This document shows, piece after piece, positions 21,157 through 29,786 of a stretch of 32,865 nucleotides of DNA. The translations under genes were made by a program, and so were the position numbers. Source of the DNA: an archaeon (lineage in GTDB: Archaea; Nanobdellota; Nanobdellia; Woesearchaeales; GW2011-AR9); assembly GCA_023265925.1 (NCBI GenBank), contig JAHFSD010000015.1, forward strand, positions 1 through 32,865, written 5' to 3'. The notes under the pieces are model-generated. The model worked only from the letters and a program-made list of their open reading frames with translations. It was not told where the DNA came from and did no database searches. How positions within the stretch are numbered: the stretch's first letter is position 1; each line of letters starts with the position of its first letter.

Positions 21157-24100
21157 TTACTTCCTCCCTTCCTTCCCTGACCTAAAATACTTTGTCAGAA
21201 ACTTTGCGAACGGCGAAAGCTCTTTCTGCTGAGCCGGCTGTTTAACAACGCTTTTTACGACGACATTACTGCTCACCGTTTGCCCGGTCACTCCACCAGT
21301 GCTCCCTCCAGTACTCCCCCCGGTACTGCCACTCGTGTCACCGCCACTATAACTTCCCCCAGTACTTCCTCCAGTACTCCCACCAGTACTGCCTCCCGTA
21401 CTGCCACCCGTATCACCCCCATAACTTCCCCCGCTATAGCTTCCACCGGTTGGAGTACCACCGTACGTGCCACCAGAATAACTCTCGCCGCTATAACTTC
21501 CACTACTTGGAGTGCCACCATAACTTCCTCCGGTGGGAGTACCACTTCCCATACCTGGTTCCCAGCCACCCGTCGCCGGATTGATACCATAGTTTGATCC
21601 CACTTGGCTACCAGCAGATGGACTCCCGCCATAATAACCACCACCAGAATATGCACCACCAGCAGGCGTTCCACCACTATAATATCCACTGGTATAGCCT
21701 GAACCATAAGTACTACCACCCATATTAGGTTCCCAGCCACCTGTTGCGGGATTGATGCCGTAGTTTGAGCCCGTCTGGCCACCAGAAGTGCTGCCTCCAG
21801 GTGGAGAATAATCAGAACCACCAGCAGCTGCTTCTTCCGCTGTTGCCGGACGCCATGTCCCTGTAGAAGGATCTTTAACGTGGCCATAATTCCCCGTAGA
21901 GCCAGGAGCAGCAGTAGAGCCAGAACCGCCAGCATAGCCAGGACCAGTTCCCGCTCCCGCTGCCGAGCTAGCAATAGGGCTGCCGGGCGCATAATATTTG
22001 CCTTCAGAATAATAACCGGAAGGACTATAGTCAGTGCCGGGAGGATAATAGGTCCCCTCAAAATAAAAGCCCGTTGGACTTCTGCTTCCTCCGCTGACAA
22101 CATCTTGACTGCCGCCGAAATAAGTATTAAAAGCCGGATCATAGCCGCGGGCATCTTTCACTTCGTACCGTGATCTGTCACTATCGCTGACTCTTCCTGG
22201 ATCAACACCCGGCGGGAAATAATAAGCCTTGCCCTCCTGCACATAATTATAATTCCTGCTATCAGACGAAACACCGGGAGGAGAGTACCGGCCTTCTCCT
22301 GTTTTAGCAAAGGTGTCTGCTTCTTCTTTACTTGCCGCCGGGCGCCATGAGCCGGTTATGGAATCTCTCACATGGCCATAATTTTCTCCATACAATGTTT
22401 GCACTCCCCCATCATATCTTCCAGGGCCAAAATCAGCGCCAAAGGCTCTCCCCCCATATCTTCCGGACCCAAAATCAGTGCCAAAGGCAGGATCATAACC
22501 ACGCGGATTTCCCACTTCAAATTGGGCCATTTGGGCTGCGAATTGTGAACGATCAACTTTTCCTGGATCAAGGTTTGGTGGTAAATTATACGCTCTCCCA
22601 TCCAACACATAATTATAATTTTTCTCCACACCTCTTCCTGAATCACCAACCCTAAAACCGACGGAAGAGCTGGAATAACCTGAAGGAGGAGGCACGGCTT
22701 TCCCGGTTTCTACTTCCATCCAGCCTTTAAATTGGTCAACCACATAGGTTTTTCCGTCCACGACTGCTGTTGTCCCCACTTGTGCTAAACCGCCCGTGGC
22801 ACCCACTGCTGAACTTGGCTGCCCTGCAGGGGGAGGGACAGGATTGCCATTTTCATCTGTCCAGCCTTTATCGGCGGTAACGGTATACGTTTTTCCATCC
22901 ACAACTGTCGTCGTTCCTACTGGTGCAAATGACTGGGTTACCGGCTGATAGAATCGGGCTCGGGCACCCGTGGCACCCCCTGCGGAGCTGGGCTGTCCGG
23001 GTGGAGGCGGAACCGGATTTCCATTTTCATCCGTCCAGCCTTTATCTTCAGTTACTGTAAACTTCTTGCCATCCTGGATAACAGTTCTTCCAATCTCTGC
23101 CCTTTCTTCCGCCCAGAGCCTGCTGGCCGGATCGTAGTCCCAAATCACTCCTCCTCCGCCTTCACCTGTAAATATAAAAATACCCCGATTGTAATCGTAC
23201 TCCATGTAATCATGATTGATTGCTGTCCCTTCCGGCGGCATATAGACATAGCCGTCGGTAGAGACAAAATTTTTTTGTTCCGGATGATACTCAAAGGTTT
23301 TTCGTTCCCCGCCAGCCTGAACTACCTCAAATCCGTAGGGTTCGATCGCAATCAGTCCGCCGCCGACCAGAGAGTGTTTTCCCACATCATACGAATAGGT
23401 TTCCACCGTGCCGTCCGGTAAGCGCACTTCATGTCCCGTTGCCAGGTAACGATATTCCACTTTCCCCTGCGGCGTCTCGACGACTTTACTGACCACTTCT
23501 GTCCCGGTTTCAAAGACGGGCTTGCTGAAGGCTTCGTCCAACGCTTCCCGGATAGGGGGATCATCAACGGTATATTCAATGCCAAAAGGAGTTACATAGG
23601 TATATCCCTCATCGGTAAATTGGTATTGATAATCAAAAACGGGATCAGTATAGGTATAATCTTTGACGACGGCTGCTTTCGCTTCCCGCAAATTTTGAGC
23701 AGCTTGTTCCAGTTCCAATAAGCCGCTCTCATCGGCCAGCTCCGGAACCACGCCAATGGGCGGAACGTACAATTTCTCACCATAAATCTGTTCAAACTCA
23801 TTGGAAAAGGCAGCGGTAAGCTGGCGGGTAGCTTCGGTATGGTGTAATCCTTCTGCTACCAGCCGGTCAAATTCCTGCTGATAGATTTCCTTCCGCTGCT
23901 CTCCTAACTGCAGTACTTTCTGCGTCTGCTCTCGCTCTCGATCATAATTCTGCTGATAGTATGGAGGGATTCTCTCCCTGGCTACCGGAAATTCTTCAAT
24001 CAGGCGGCGCTGCTGCACTTCTTCCCGCGCCTGCACCTTTTCCACCAGTTTGATAACTTTTTCTTCCTCTTCATCCACGGTTTCATCAAGGAAACGACCG

Positions 24101-24927
24101 GCATTGTCCAGAAGATGTTCTGCCGCGACTGATTGGCCAAAGGCTTTCCCCGCCTGCCCGCTTTCCAGGGCCGTTTCTGCCTGAAGAATTTTTTCCGTCG
24201 CTTGCTCGATAAGTGTTCCTAACGCTTGTACATTGGGAATGTCCCTTCCTCCCTCAGCGGCGGTACGGAAATCCTGTTTTATCTCTTCTAATTCCTGCCG
24301 GAGTTCCTGTAAATGCTCTTCATTAATCCTCTCCCGGAATTGTTCACCCAACTGCGCCTGCTCTGCTTCCTGCACTTCTATTTCCGCCTCAATGAGCGTA
24401 AGGCCTTTTTCGTCAGCAATTTCTTCCTCGATTTCCTGCTCACGAACTTCAATCAGGGCATTGGTTTCGGTAATTTTGTCAACAACACCCCCCATTACAT
24501 TTTCCGCCCCTTCCGCAGCTAATTCGCTCCCAGCCAATTCCTGCAGCTGCTGCAGGTATCCTTCATACTGAAAAGTCTGAGCCTGATGCTCAATAACGGC
24601 ATTGAGGCCGGCGTTGGCTACTTTTTCCTGAACTAATTGAATGGCCCGTTGAGCTTCTTGTCCGGCTCTGGCCGCAGCTTCACCATTTCCCGCCGCCAGC
24701 ATTACCTGCATCTCCGCGAAGCGTTCCGGAACGTGGTCAACATCCCGTTCAAAAAGGCCTTCCCAGGTTTGCTCCAAGCCATACCAGAATGAATCGGGCG
24801 TGACGCCCGGGCCAATTTCCCGCCCGGTGGCCGGATCAGCCAGCGCCCAGGCTAATGGGCTAAGTACCGACAAGACAATCATCAATAACACCAATAACGA
24901 GCGTGGCCGTTTCAGCAAGGAATTCAT
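21157..24927 (-). CDS. Giant exported repeat protein with DUF5667-like N-terminus
   Basis: 1256 aa. A signal peptide (LLVLLMIVLSVLSPLAWALA, ~12-31) is followed by GVTPDSFWYGLEQTWEGLF, the DUF5667 pattern seen in exported archaeal and bacterial proteins. Then a long Glu/Gln-rich coiled coil (~165-410), a beta-rich part, and repeat arrays: three units of the DGKxYxV-xxKGW-VPPPxGxxSS type (~630-790), GYDPAFxTxFG units, two GNYGHV/NYGHVRD-type units each ending WRPA, and two SNYGINPATGGWEP units. The last ~250 residues are Gly/Ser/Thr/Tyr-rich with GGST runs, ending in a basic tail KYFRSGKEGRK. It is probably a fibrous cell-surface protein. GAGGTG precedes the ATG. Direct repeats flank its TATA box. 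Confidence 0.85.
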   Translation of the reverse strand: MNSLLKRPRSLLVLLMIVLSVLSPLAWALADPATGREIGPGVTPDSFWYGLEQTWEGLFERDVDHVPERFAEMQVMLAAGNGEAAARAGQEAQRAIQLVQEKVANAGLNAVIEHQAQTFQYEGYLQQLQELAGSELAAEGAENVMGGVVDKITETNALIEVREQEIEEEIADEKGLTLIEAEIEVQEAEQAQLGEQFRERINEEHLQELRQELEEIKQDFRTAAEGGRDIPNVQALGTLIEQATEKILQAETALESGQAGKAFGQSVAAEHLLDNAGRFLDETVDEEEEKVIKLVEKVQAREEVQQRRLIEEFPVARERIPPYYQQNYDREREQTQKVLQLGEQRKEIYQQEFDRLVAEGLHHTEATRQLTAAFSNEFEQIYGEKLYVPPIGVVPELADESGLLELEQAAQNLREAKAAVVKDYTYTDPVFDYQYQFTDEGYTYVTPFGIEYTVDDPPIREALDEAFSKPVFETGTEVVSKVVETPQGKVEYRYLATGHEVRLPDGTVETYSYDVGKHSLVGGGLIAIEPYGFEVVQAGGERKTFEYHPEQKNFVSTDGYVYMPPEGTAINHDYMEYDYNRGIFIFTGEGGGGVIWDYDPASRLWAEERAEIGRTVIQDGKKFTVTEDKGWTDENGNPVPPPPGQPSSAGGATGARARFYQPVTQSFAPVGTTTVVDGKTYTVTADKGWTDENGNPVPPPAGQPSSAVGATGGLAQVGTTAVVDGKTYVVDQFKGWMEVETGKAVPPPSGYSSSSVGFRVGDSGRGVEKNYNYVLDGRAYNLPPNLDPGKVDRSQFAAQMAQFEVGNPRGYDPAFGTDFGSGRYGGRAFGADFGPGRYDGGVQTLYGENYGHVRDSITGSWRPAASKEEADTFAKTGEGRYSPPGVSSDSRNYNYVQEGKAYYFPPGVDPGRVSDSDRSRYEVKDARGYDPAFNTYFGGSQDVVSGGSRSPTGFYFEGTYYPPGTDYSPSGYYSEGKYYAPGSPIASSAAGAGTGPGYAGGSGSTAAPGSTGNYGHVKDPSTGTWRPATAEEAAAGGSDYSPPGGSTSGGQTGSNYGINPATGGWEPNMGGSTYGSGYTSGYYSGGTPAGGAYSGGGYYGGSPSAGSQVGSNYGINPATGGWEPGMGSGTPTGGSYGGTPSSGSYSGESYSGGTYGGTPTGGSYSGGSYGGDTGGSTGGSTGGSTGGSTGGSYSGGDTSGSTGGSTGGSTGGVTGQTVSSNVVVKSVVKQPAQQKELSPFAKFLTKYFRSGKEGRK
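21300..21480 (-). repeat. Low-complexity Gly-Ser-Thr coding repeat
   Basis: Repeated ACTGGAGG / GGTAGTAC-like units on the minus strand encode GGST and GGTY runs. Typical slippage-prone coding minisatellite, with array size likely to vary between strains. Confidence 0.7.
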
Positions 24928-24989
24928 AACTATGCACCTCTTTTTGTGGTAAGCGGAATCAGTGATTCACCGGGTATACCGCTGAATTT

Positions 24990-25024
24990 AATCTTAGTAA
25001 TATCTTTAAATCTTAGTAATATCT
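24990..25024 (-). promoter_or_regulatory. Direct repeats flanking a TATA box of the giant exported protein
   Basis: AATCTTAGTAATATCT occurs exactly at 24990-25005 and 25009-25024, 19-nt period. The minus-strand TATA AGATTTAAAGAT sits across the junction, predicting a start near 24980 and a ~55-nt leader with GAGGTG. A second TATA candidate is at 25028-25043. Repeats over the TATA box suggest an operator. Confidence 0.5.
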
Positions 25025-25050
25025 GTTTGTTTATATATTTATCATTTTTC

Positions 25051-26109
25051 CTAAATCCACTTCTTCCTTCGAAAATAAAATAACATAAAGACCGCCACCG
25101 CCGCCATCACGCCCAGAACCGCAAAATAGCCATAGGGCGAACTCAATTCCGGCATATATTTGAAATTCATCCCATATAAACCGGTTATAAAAGTCAATGG
25201 AATGAAAATCGTGCCCATGATGGTCAACACTTTCATGATTTCGTTCATGCGGTTGCTCATGCTGGACAGATAAATTTCCAGCATGCCGGCAATCATGTCC
25301 CGGTAGGTCTCGACGGTCTCAATCACCTGTACGGTATGGTCGTAGACGTCACGAAGGTAAAAGTGCGTCGTTTTCTTGATCAGCCTGGATTCGGTGCGCG
25401 ATAAGCTGTTGATGACTTCCCGCAGCGGCCAGACACAGCGGCGTAAGAAGATCATCTGGGTTTTAAAATTATAAATGGACTGGATGATTTTCAGGGAGGG
25501 ATTTTGCACCACTTCTTCTTCCAGCTGCTCAATCCGCTCGCCCAGCTTTTCCAGAATGACAAAATAATTATCCACGATGGCATCAATAATGGCATACATC
25601 ACATAATCGGCGCCGCGCTTGGCAAATCTTCCTTTTTTAATTCTCTCGCGAACGTACTTAAACGTGTCATCTTCATGCTCTTCAAAGGACACTACAAAGT
25701 TGGGCCCTACCACCAGGCTGATCTGCTCGCTGTTAACCACTTCATTCTTGCCCAGCGAGAGCATCTTCACGACAAGAAAAATTGATTTTTCAAAATAATC
25801 CACCTTTGGCCGCTGCTCGGCATGGATAATATCTTCAATCAGCAGGGGATGCATTTCAAAACACTTGCCGATCTGCTCGATGATTTCAACATCATGCACG
25901 CCCTTGACAGTAATCCAAGTGACCGTGCCTTCATTGCGCAGGGCGAAACATTCCTCGACCTTGCTGATTTCCCGCTCCTCAAACTGCTCACCGGTATAGG
26001 ACAGGGCGGTAATATGAACCTGTTTCAGCGGTGTGCTTAACGGAATGACTGCTTTAGGAGAAAGCTGCCGTTTCCGCCGCTTGTGCAGAAGAACTGTCTC
26101 GTCAGCCAT
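25051..26109 (-). CDS. corA: CorA-family magnesium/divalent cation channel
   Basis: A 352-aa protein of normal length. The cytoplasmic alpha/beta domain and long helix (about 1-290) lead to two C-terminal membrane helices, VLTIMGTIFIPLTFITGLYG and YFAVLGVMAAVAVFMLFYF, with the signature YGMNF (312-316) forming the pore selectivity loop and a basic tail RRKKW inside. It carries Mg2+ (or Co2+/Ni2+) into the cell as a pentamer. A conserved paired-hairpin element ends 14 nt before its ATG, with an AAAGG sequence between, so post-transcriptional control, perhaps by ions, is possible. Confidence 0.95.
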   Translation of the reverse strand: MADETVLLHKRRKRQLSPKAVIPLSTPLKQVHITALSYTGEQFEEREISKVEECFALRNEGTVTWITVKGVHDVEIIEQIGKCFEMHPLLIEDIIHAEQRPKVDYFEKSIFLVVKMLSLGKNEVVNSEQISLVVGPNFVVSFEEHEDDTFKYVRERIKKGRFAKRGADYVMYAIIDAIVDNYFVILEKLGERIEQLEEEVVQNPSLKIIQSIYNFKTQMIFLRRCVWPLREVINSLSRTESRLIKKTTHFYLRDVYDHTVQVIETVETYRDMIAGMLEIYLSSMSNRMNEIMKVLTIMGTIFIPLTFITGLYGMNFKYMPELSSPYGYFAVLGVMAAVAVFMLFYFRRKKWI

Positions 26110-26122
26110 GGGGGACCTTTCT

Positions 26123-26215
26123 TATAGTAAAGTGCACAAATAATGGAACTTATAGATAGGCACTTTACTATTCTAGCAAATCTCACGAATGTTCCATAAT
26201 TAATGAAATTTGCTA
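26123..26215 (-). promoter_or_regulatory. Paired-hairpin element with complementary loops, copy 2, before corA
   Basis: Hairpin 1: TAGTAAAGTGC (26125-26135) with GCACTTTACTA (26160-26170), loop exactly 24 nt as in the other copies. Hairpin 2: TAGCAAAT (26174-26181) with ATTTGCTA (26208-26215), extended by TCA/TGA after a mismatch. ATGGAAC in loop 1 (26143-26149) pairs with GTTCCAT in loop 2 (26191-26197). Hairpin 1 is nearly identical to copy 1; hairpin 2 differs but keeps pairing. The element lies between the zinc-ribbon gene and corA. Confidence 0.75.
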
Positions 26216-26226
26216 TTAGAGCGACA

Positions 26227-26508
26227 TTACAGCGACAACAGCTCATCAGCAGATGGCCCGGCCACTTCCAGGTAATCGCTGGCATTGCAGTAGGGGCAGA
26301 CTTTCCGGGCCGACTGGAATTTGTAGCGGCAGCGCTCACAGTAGAGGTTGTACTTTAAAGCCGAAGCCGTCTGGTCCGGGTTACGGGGCCGCTGGGATTT
26401 GAAGCAGTCAAAACATTCATAGTTCCTGGGGCTGATTTCCCGCGCTTCCAGCTTTTCCACCTGCTTGCCGCAGTGGCTGCATTTCACTTTGACACGCAGG
26501 CTGATCAT
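26227..26508 (-). CDS. Small zinc-ribbon protein with four CxxC pairs
   Basis: 93 aa with CSHC (10-13), CFDC (32-35), CERC (57-60) and CPYC (71-74), enough for two zinc ribbons. A basic linker RPRNPDQTASALK separates them. Such proteins commonly bind nucleic acid or act as ribosome/transcription accessory factors in archaea; the specific role is unknown. The stop is followed within a few bases by the paired-hairpin element and then corA, so the two genes may form an operon with the element between. Confidence 0.82.
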   Translation of the reverse strand: MISLRVKVKCSHCGKQVEKLEAREISPRNYECFDCFKSQRPRNPDQTASALKYNLYCERCRYKFQSARKVCPYCNASDYLEVAGPSADELLSL

Positions 26509-26579
26509 ACTGCCAGAGAACAGCGAGTGATATAAAAAGATTTAGATTATGAAAAGGATAGATAAAAAAGACAGATAAC

Positions 26580-26590
26580 TATTTATAGTG
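26580..26590 (+). promoter_or_regulatory. TATA box of the Ig-like membrane protein gene
   Basis: CTATTTATAG, ~25-30 nt before the ATG at 26612. This supports 26612 over the in-frame GTG at 26588, which lies within the box region. Confidence 0.55.
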
Positions 26591-26611
26591 AAAGAATTCT
26601 CTGCTGCTCTC

Positions 26612-28090
26612 ATGGACACCAAAAGAGGGCTGATATTAGTATTGATAGTTCTCCTCATTGTCATCAATCTCATTCATTTTGCCGTTATTACGACGATTAC
26701 CGGCCAGGTTACAACGGAAGGAAATGTCTCGATTTGCATCATGCGCCCGCCCTCTATTGACTCGATCCCGGATCAGTCCGCAACGGTCAGCACTGCTTTT
26801 ACCTATCAGGTCGGCGTCACTTTCTATGGCGATAATACCACGACCGCGTTCTATGACGATACCAGCTTATTTAATATCAATCAGAGCGGCTATATCAATT
26901 TTACCCCAACCTCCACCCAGGTGGGCACCTCCACCATTGAAATCATTGCTGAAGACCGTTCCGGTTGTCTTGCCGTTAATTCTTCTGATTCATTCATCTT
27001 AACCATTGCTGCCGCGGCCGCACCGGGCGCTGCCGGTGGGGGCGGTGGAGGCGCTGGCGGAGGAGGGGGCGGTGCCGTCGCCGGGAAAGCTGCCGAGTTG
27101 ATTATTCCCCCCGAGCCGATTCTTTCCTTCGATCTCAGCGAGAAAAGAATTAAAGTTATTGTAAAACAGTCCCAATCTGCGGAGAAAACCATCACGGTCG
27201 TGAATTATGGGAACGCCGAGTTGGAGATGACCATAAACAATCCGCTCAGCGAAGTCGAAGTCTCACCCGAGAGTTTTACCCTCTCTCCGGGCGGGGAGCA
27301 GGATATTCTCCTAATCTTTAACCCTTCCCGGGACACCGACCCGGGCATTTACACCGGCGTCCTGGCGATTACCGGAACCCATGGCAACGAGAAGCGCACC
27401 CGCACGGTTGCCCTCATCCTTGAGGTCGAATCAGAACGAGTTCTCTTTGACGGCAGCATTGATCTCAGTAAAAAGAGTTTCTTTCCTGGGGAAGAGCTGG
27501 AATATACTGTCAGCATTTCGGGATTGCTTCCGGGCACGGTAACTACAGCATATACTATTTCTGACATGAACGGAAAGGTCATTTTTACCGAAGAAGAAAC
27601 TGTTCCGGTAGAGCAACAGGTCTCGTTTGTGAAATCAGCGAAGTTACCCAGTGACCTTACCCCGGGGCAGTACGTGCTGGCCCTGACCATGAAGTCTGGG
27701 GAATCGTTTGCGACGGCGACAGAATTATTTACCGTGGAAGGGCAGCCCTCTGCCTTTGCCGGGCTGGCGGCACCGGTCCTGAGGCGGCCGACACTGATTG
27801 GCCTGCTGCCGTTCATTCTGGGCATCAGCCTGATAATTATCCTGCTGGCCGTCTACCTGCTCCATCGCAAGGTGAAAGGGAAGACGTTTGTGAAAGAAAG
27901 AGTTATAGAAAAGACAGTAGAAAGGACCGTGATTAAGCCACGGGTACGGGTGATTATCAAACGGGACACCGCTGCCTTGGAACGCAAGCTTCTCCTGCTG
28001 AAAGAAGCCTATGACAAGGGGTTCCTCAAAGAAGAGACTTACCGCACAGCACGGCAGAAAGTACAGCAGCGTTTAGAGGGAAAAAAGTGA
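26612..28090 (+). CDS. Membrane-anchored Ig-like surface protein with C-terminal SHOCT-like segment
   Basis: 492 aa. Signal anchor at 7-30 (LILVLIVLLIVINLIHFAVI). Residues ~45-130 look like a cadherin/putative-Ig domain (SIDSIPDQSATVSTAFTYQV), followed by a poly-Gly linker (GGGGGGAGGGGGG), then two beta-sandwich domains typical of CARDB/ASPM-like repeats (VNYGNAELEMTINNP; ELEYTVSISGLLPG). A second membrane helix (about 395-418, LLPFILGISLIIILLAVYLL) leads to a basic cytoplasmic coil and a closing SHOCT-like helix pair (LLLLKEAYDKGFLKEETYRT). The architecture resembles archaeal S-layer or secretion-associated proteins. Function unknown. Confidence 0.8.
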   Translation: MDTKRGLILVLIVLLIVINLIHFAVITTITGQVTTEGNVSICIMRPPSIDSIPDQSATVSTAFTYQVGVTFYGDNTTTAFYDDTSLFNINQSGYINFTPTSTQVGTSTIEIIAEDRSGCLAVNSSDSFILTIAAAAAPGAAGGGGGGAGGGGGGAVAGKAAELIIPPEPILSFDLSEKRIKVIVKQSQSAEKTITVVNYGNAELEMTINNPLSEVEVSPESFTLSPGGEQDILLIFNPSRDTDPGIYTGVLAITGTHGNEKRTRTVALILEVESERVLFDGSIDLSKKSFFPGEELEYTVSISGLLPGTVTTAYTISDMNGKVIFTEEETVPVEQQVSFVKSAKLPSDLTPGQYVLALTMKSGESFATATELFTVEGQPSAFAGLAAPVLRRPTLIGLLPFILGISLIIILLAVYLLHRKVKGKTFVKERVIEKTVERTVIKPRVRVIIKRDTAALERKLLLLKEAYDKGFLKEETYRTARQKVQQRLEGKK

Positions 28091-28117
28091 AAAATGGCTG
28101 GTTTTGACTCTACCTCG

Positions 28118-28133
28118 ACTTTTGCGTTTTTTG
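28118..28133 (+). terminator. T-rich terminator after the Ig-like gene
   Basis: CTTTTGCGTTTTTTG, ~30 nt after the stop, fits archaeal oligo-T termination. Confidence 0.4.
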
Positions 28134-28160
28134 GGACAGTATAGGTGGTGAGTGCTGGGA

Positions 28161-28309
28161 GAACAACGCCGCCCGTGCCAAGAGGTGAGCCGAGAACTAC
28201 CTTCGTGAATGAGGATTGTCAAGGTGCTTTTCAGCGGGAAGAAATACCGGATTTGGGCGATTGAGCAAGCCAGAAAAGCACGAGGCTCACGGCACAGGCG
28301 GCGTTGTTC
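28161..28309 (+). ncRNA. Structured RNA candidate, copy B
   Basis: Same architecture as the arm at 9768-9922. Perfect 13-bp base GAACAACGCCGCC (28161-28173) with GGCGGCGTTGTTC (28297-28309), single C versus A mismatch, GTGCC (28175-28179) with GGCAC (28291-28295), 5-nt 5'-side bulge AAGAG, GTGAGCC (28185-28191) with GGCTCAC (28284-28290), and inner stem GTGCTTTTC (28224-28232) with GAAAAGCAC (28273-28281). Base-stem letters covary with copy A (GGAAAAC/GTTTTCC versus GAACAAC/GTTGTTC). Loop sequences differ. No clear promoter, so it may be a relic or a processed RNA. Confidence 0.65.
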
Positions 28310-28360
28310 GTGTGCTGCCCGCCCCGCCTAACGTAGTGTGCCGAGTTACACGATTTGTAA

Positions 28361-28625
28361 GATACCAGCCCGTTCTTTGACCGGCAGGGTGTGGTGGGCG
28401 AGGAAGCAACCAGACAATTGCTGCTCTATGCCGCTTTGGGAAAAGTTCATGTGGGGATTGAAAGCCTTATGGTCTGCTCCGATTCTATTGAATGCAATAG
28501 TTATCCAGCATAACTTTATAGAAAATCACTTTACTACTGATGAAGTGCCATCTGAAAGAGCAGGAGTTAATTTAGAATTGGGAGAAAATAAATGGTTGGA
28601 TTTGATTAAACTATCTTCGTTATGA
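28361..28625 (+). pseudogene. Decayed coding fragments
   Basis: One frame without a start reads DTSPFFDRQGVVGEEATRQL, LLYAALGKVHVGIESLMVCS and DSIECNSYPA to a TAA at 28511-28513. A second frame then reads DEVPSERAGVNLELGENKW and LDLIKLSSL to 28625. Both look protein-like, but neither has an ATG and a stop precedes the first. Family not recognised. Composition becomes AT-rich from ~28,510. Confidence 0.4.
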
Positions 28626-29786
28626 AGAATTTTCATCTAAGAATTTCTTTAAAGCTTCTAAGTCCTTCTTATCTGGATCATAATAATAAGATTTTATACC
28701 AATAGACTCCGCACTTTTTACGGCTGAAGGATTATGTTCAAAATAAATAACCTCTTTATTGTTTAAACCAAAATGTTTAAGCATCATCTCAAAATATTTT
28801 GGATCTGTTTTTTCTGGATTATGTTTTAAAGTAAACACTTCGTAAGGCATTTTATCCAATCCAAACTTTTTAAATTGTTCATCATTTGCTCCTGTAAGAA
28901 TAATTTTCCTATTTGGAAATTTTTCTAATAAATCATACATTTCGTTAAAAATCTTAAAAGAACCCTTTTCTTCTATAACGAAAGCGTCAACCGCATCGAC
29001 TAAAATAGTTTTAATCCCTTGTACAGAATTTAATAGTTTTAAGATTTTTTCATTTACAATAGAGATTTCATCGTTATTGTAGCGATAATCATGTTCAATC
29101 CCCTTAATTATCATAAATTTCTTTGGTTCATTAGAATTGTCAAATATTTCCTTAACTTCTTCTGGCAATACTAAGTCATCTAATTCTCCTGCAATGAGAA
29201 TTATAGGAACCTTAATCTTTTTGGCATCTGCAAGAGCATCATGTCTATCTCTATCTAACATATGTTTGACAGGAACTTTAAATTCAATAGTTTTATTTCT
29301 ATCCTCTGGTAAATCTCTTTGTGATACACTTACACCGGTTTTTTCCCATTCCTCTCTTCTTTGTCCAGTTGTTGGTCCATGAGATGGCATAATTCCCAAT
29401 ACTATCGAAACTCTGCTATCCCTTGCTGCATAAATAATTGAAACTTGCCCCCCTCTACTATGACCGCCAAGTAAAATATGATTATATTCTGATTCCTTAA
29501 CCATGTAATCAATGACGCTTCTTATGTCTTCAAGATATTGTGTTGTTGTATAGTCTGATATGTCTCCTTCACTTTCCCAAGTTCCTGTAGGATCAAATCT
29601 AACAGCTGTATAACCTTCTTCGCACAAGGCTTCAGCTAATCTAACCAAATGAGTATAATCTTTTGAGTCTAAATAACCTGGACAAAGTACAGCAAGGCGA
29701 TTTGTTTTAGATTTAGAGTAATGAATTGTTGCGGAAATGTCGCTCTTTGAAGAGGTTATTTTCGTCTTTACAACTTTGTTTTCCAT
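28620..29786 (-). CDS. Alpha/beta hydrolase fused to a HAD-like domain
   Basis: 388 aa. Residues 1-~250 are an alpha/beta hydrolase: nucleophile Ser110 in GGHSRGG, acid in AGELDDLVLPEEV and His in GIEHDYRY complete a triad. Residues ~258-388 are a HAD-superfamily domain: TILVDAVDAF (motif I, DxxD-like), IILTGANDEQ (motif II) and VIYFEHNPSAVKSAESIGIK (motif III/IV), though motif I has DAVD rather than DxDxT. The gene is markedly more AT-rich than its neighbours (codons such as AAA, ATA and TTA dominate), suggesting recent transfer. The fusion is unusual; substrates unknown. Confidence 0.85.
   Translation of the reverse strand: MENKVVKTKITSSKSDISATIHYSKSKTNRLAVLCPGYLDSKDYTHLVRLAEALCEEGYTAVRFDPTGTWESEGDISDYTTTQYLEDIRSVIDYMVKESEYNHILLGGHSRGGQVSIIYAARDSRVSIVLGIMPSHGPTTGQRREEWEKTGVSVSQRDLPEDRNKTIEFKVPVKHMLDRDRHDALADAKKIKVPIILIAGELDDLVLPEEVKEIFDNSNEPKKFMIIKGIEHDYRYNNDEISIVNEKILKLLNSVQGIKTILVDAVDAFVIEEKGSFKIFNEMYDLLEKFPNRKIILTGANDEQFKKFGLDKMPYEVFTLKHNPEKTDPKYFEMMLKHFGLNNKEVIYFEHNPSAVKSAESIGIKSYYYDPDKKDLEALKKFLDENSS

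Noticed and set aside
21300-21600. CRISPR-like or satellite repeat
   Set aside because: Units are in frame and encode a continuous Gly/Ser/Thr/Tyr tail of the exported protein.
21288-22154. 288-aa open frame on the minus strand inside the giant repeat protein
   Set aside because: Another frame of the low-complexity repeat; Leu/Val/Ala-rich nonsense with no start signals.
28338-28625. 95-aa open frame downstream of structured copy B
   Set aside because: Only its last ~30 codons look protein-like; the first part is out of frame with the more convincing EEATRQLLLYAALGK fragment. Treated as decayed sequence.
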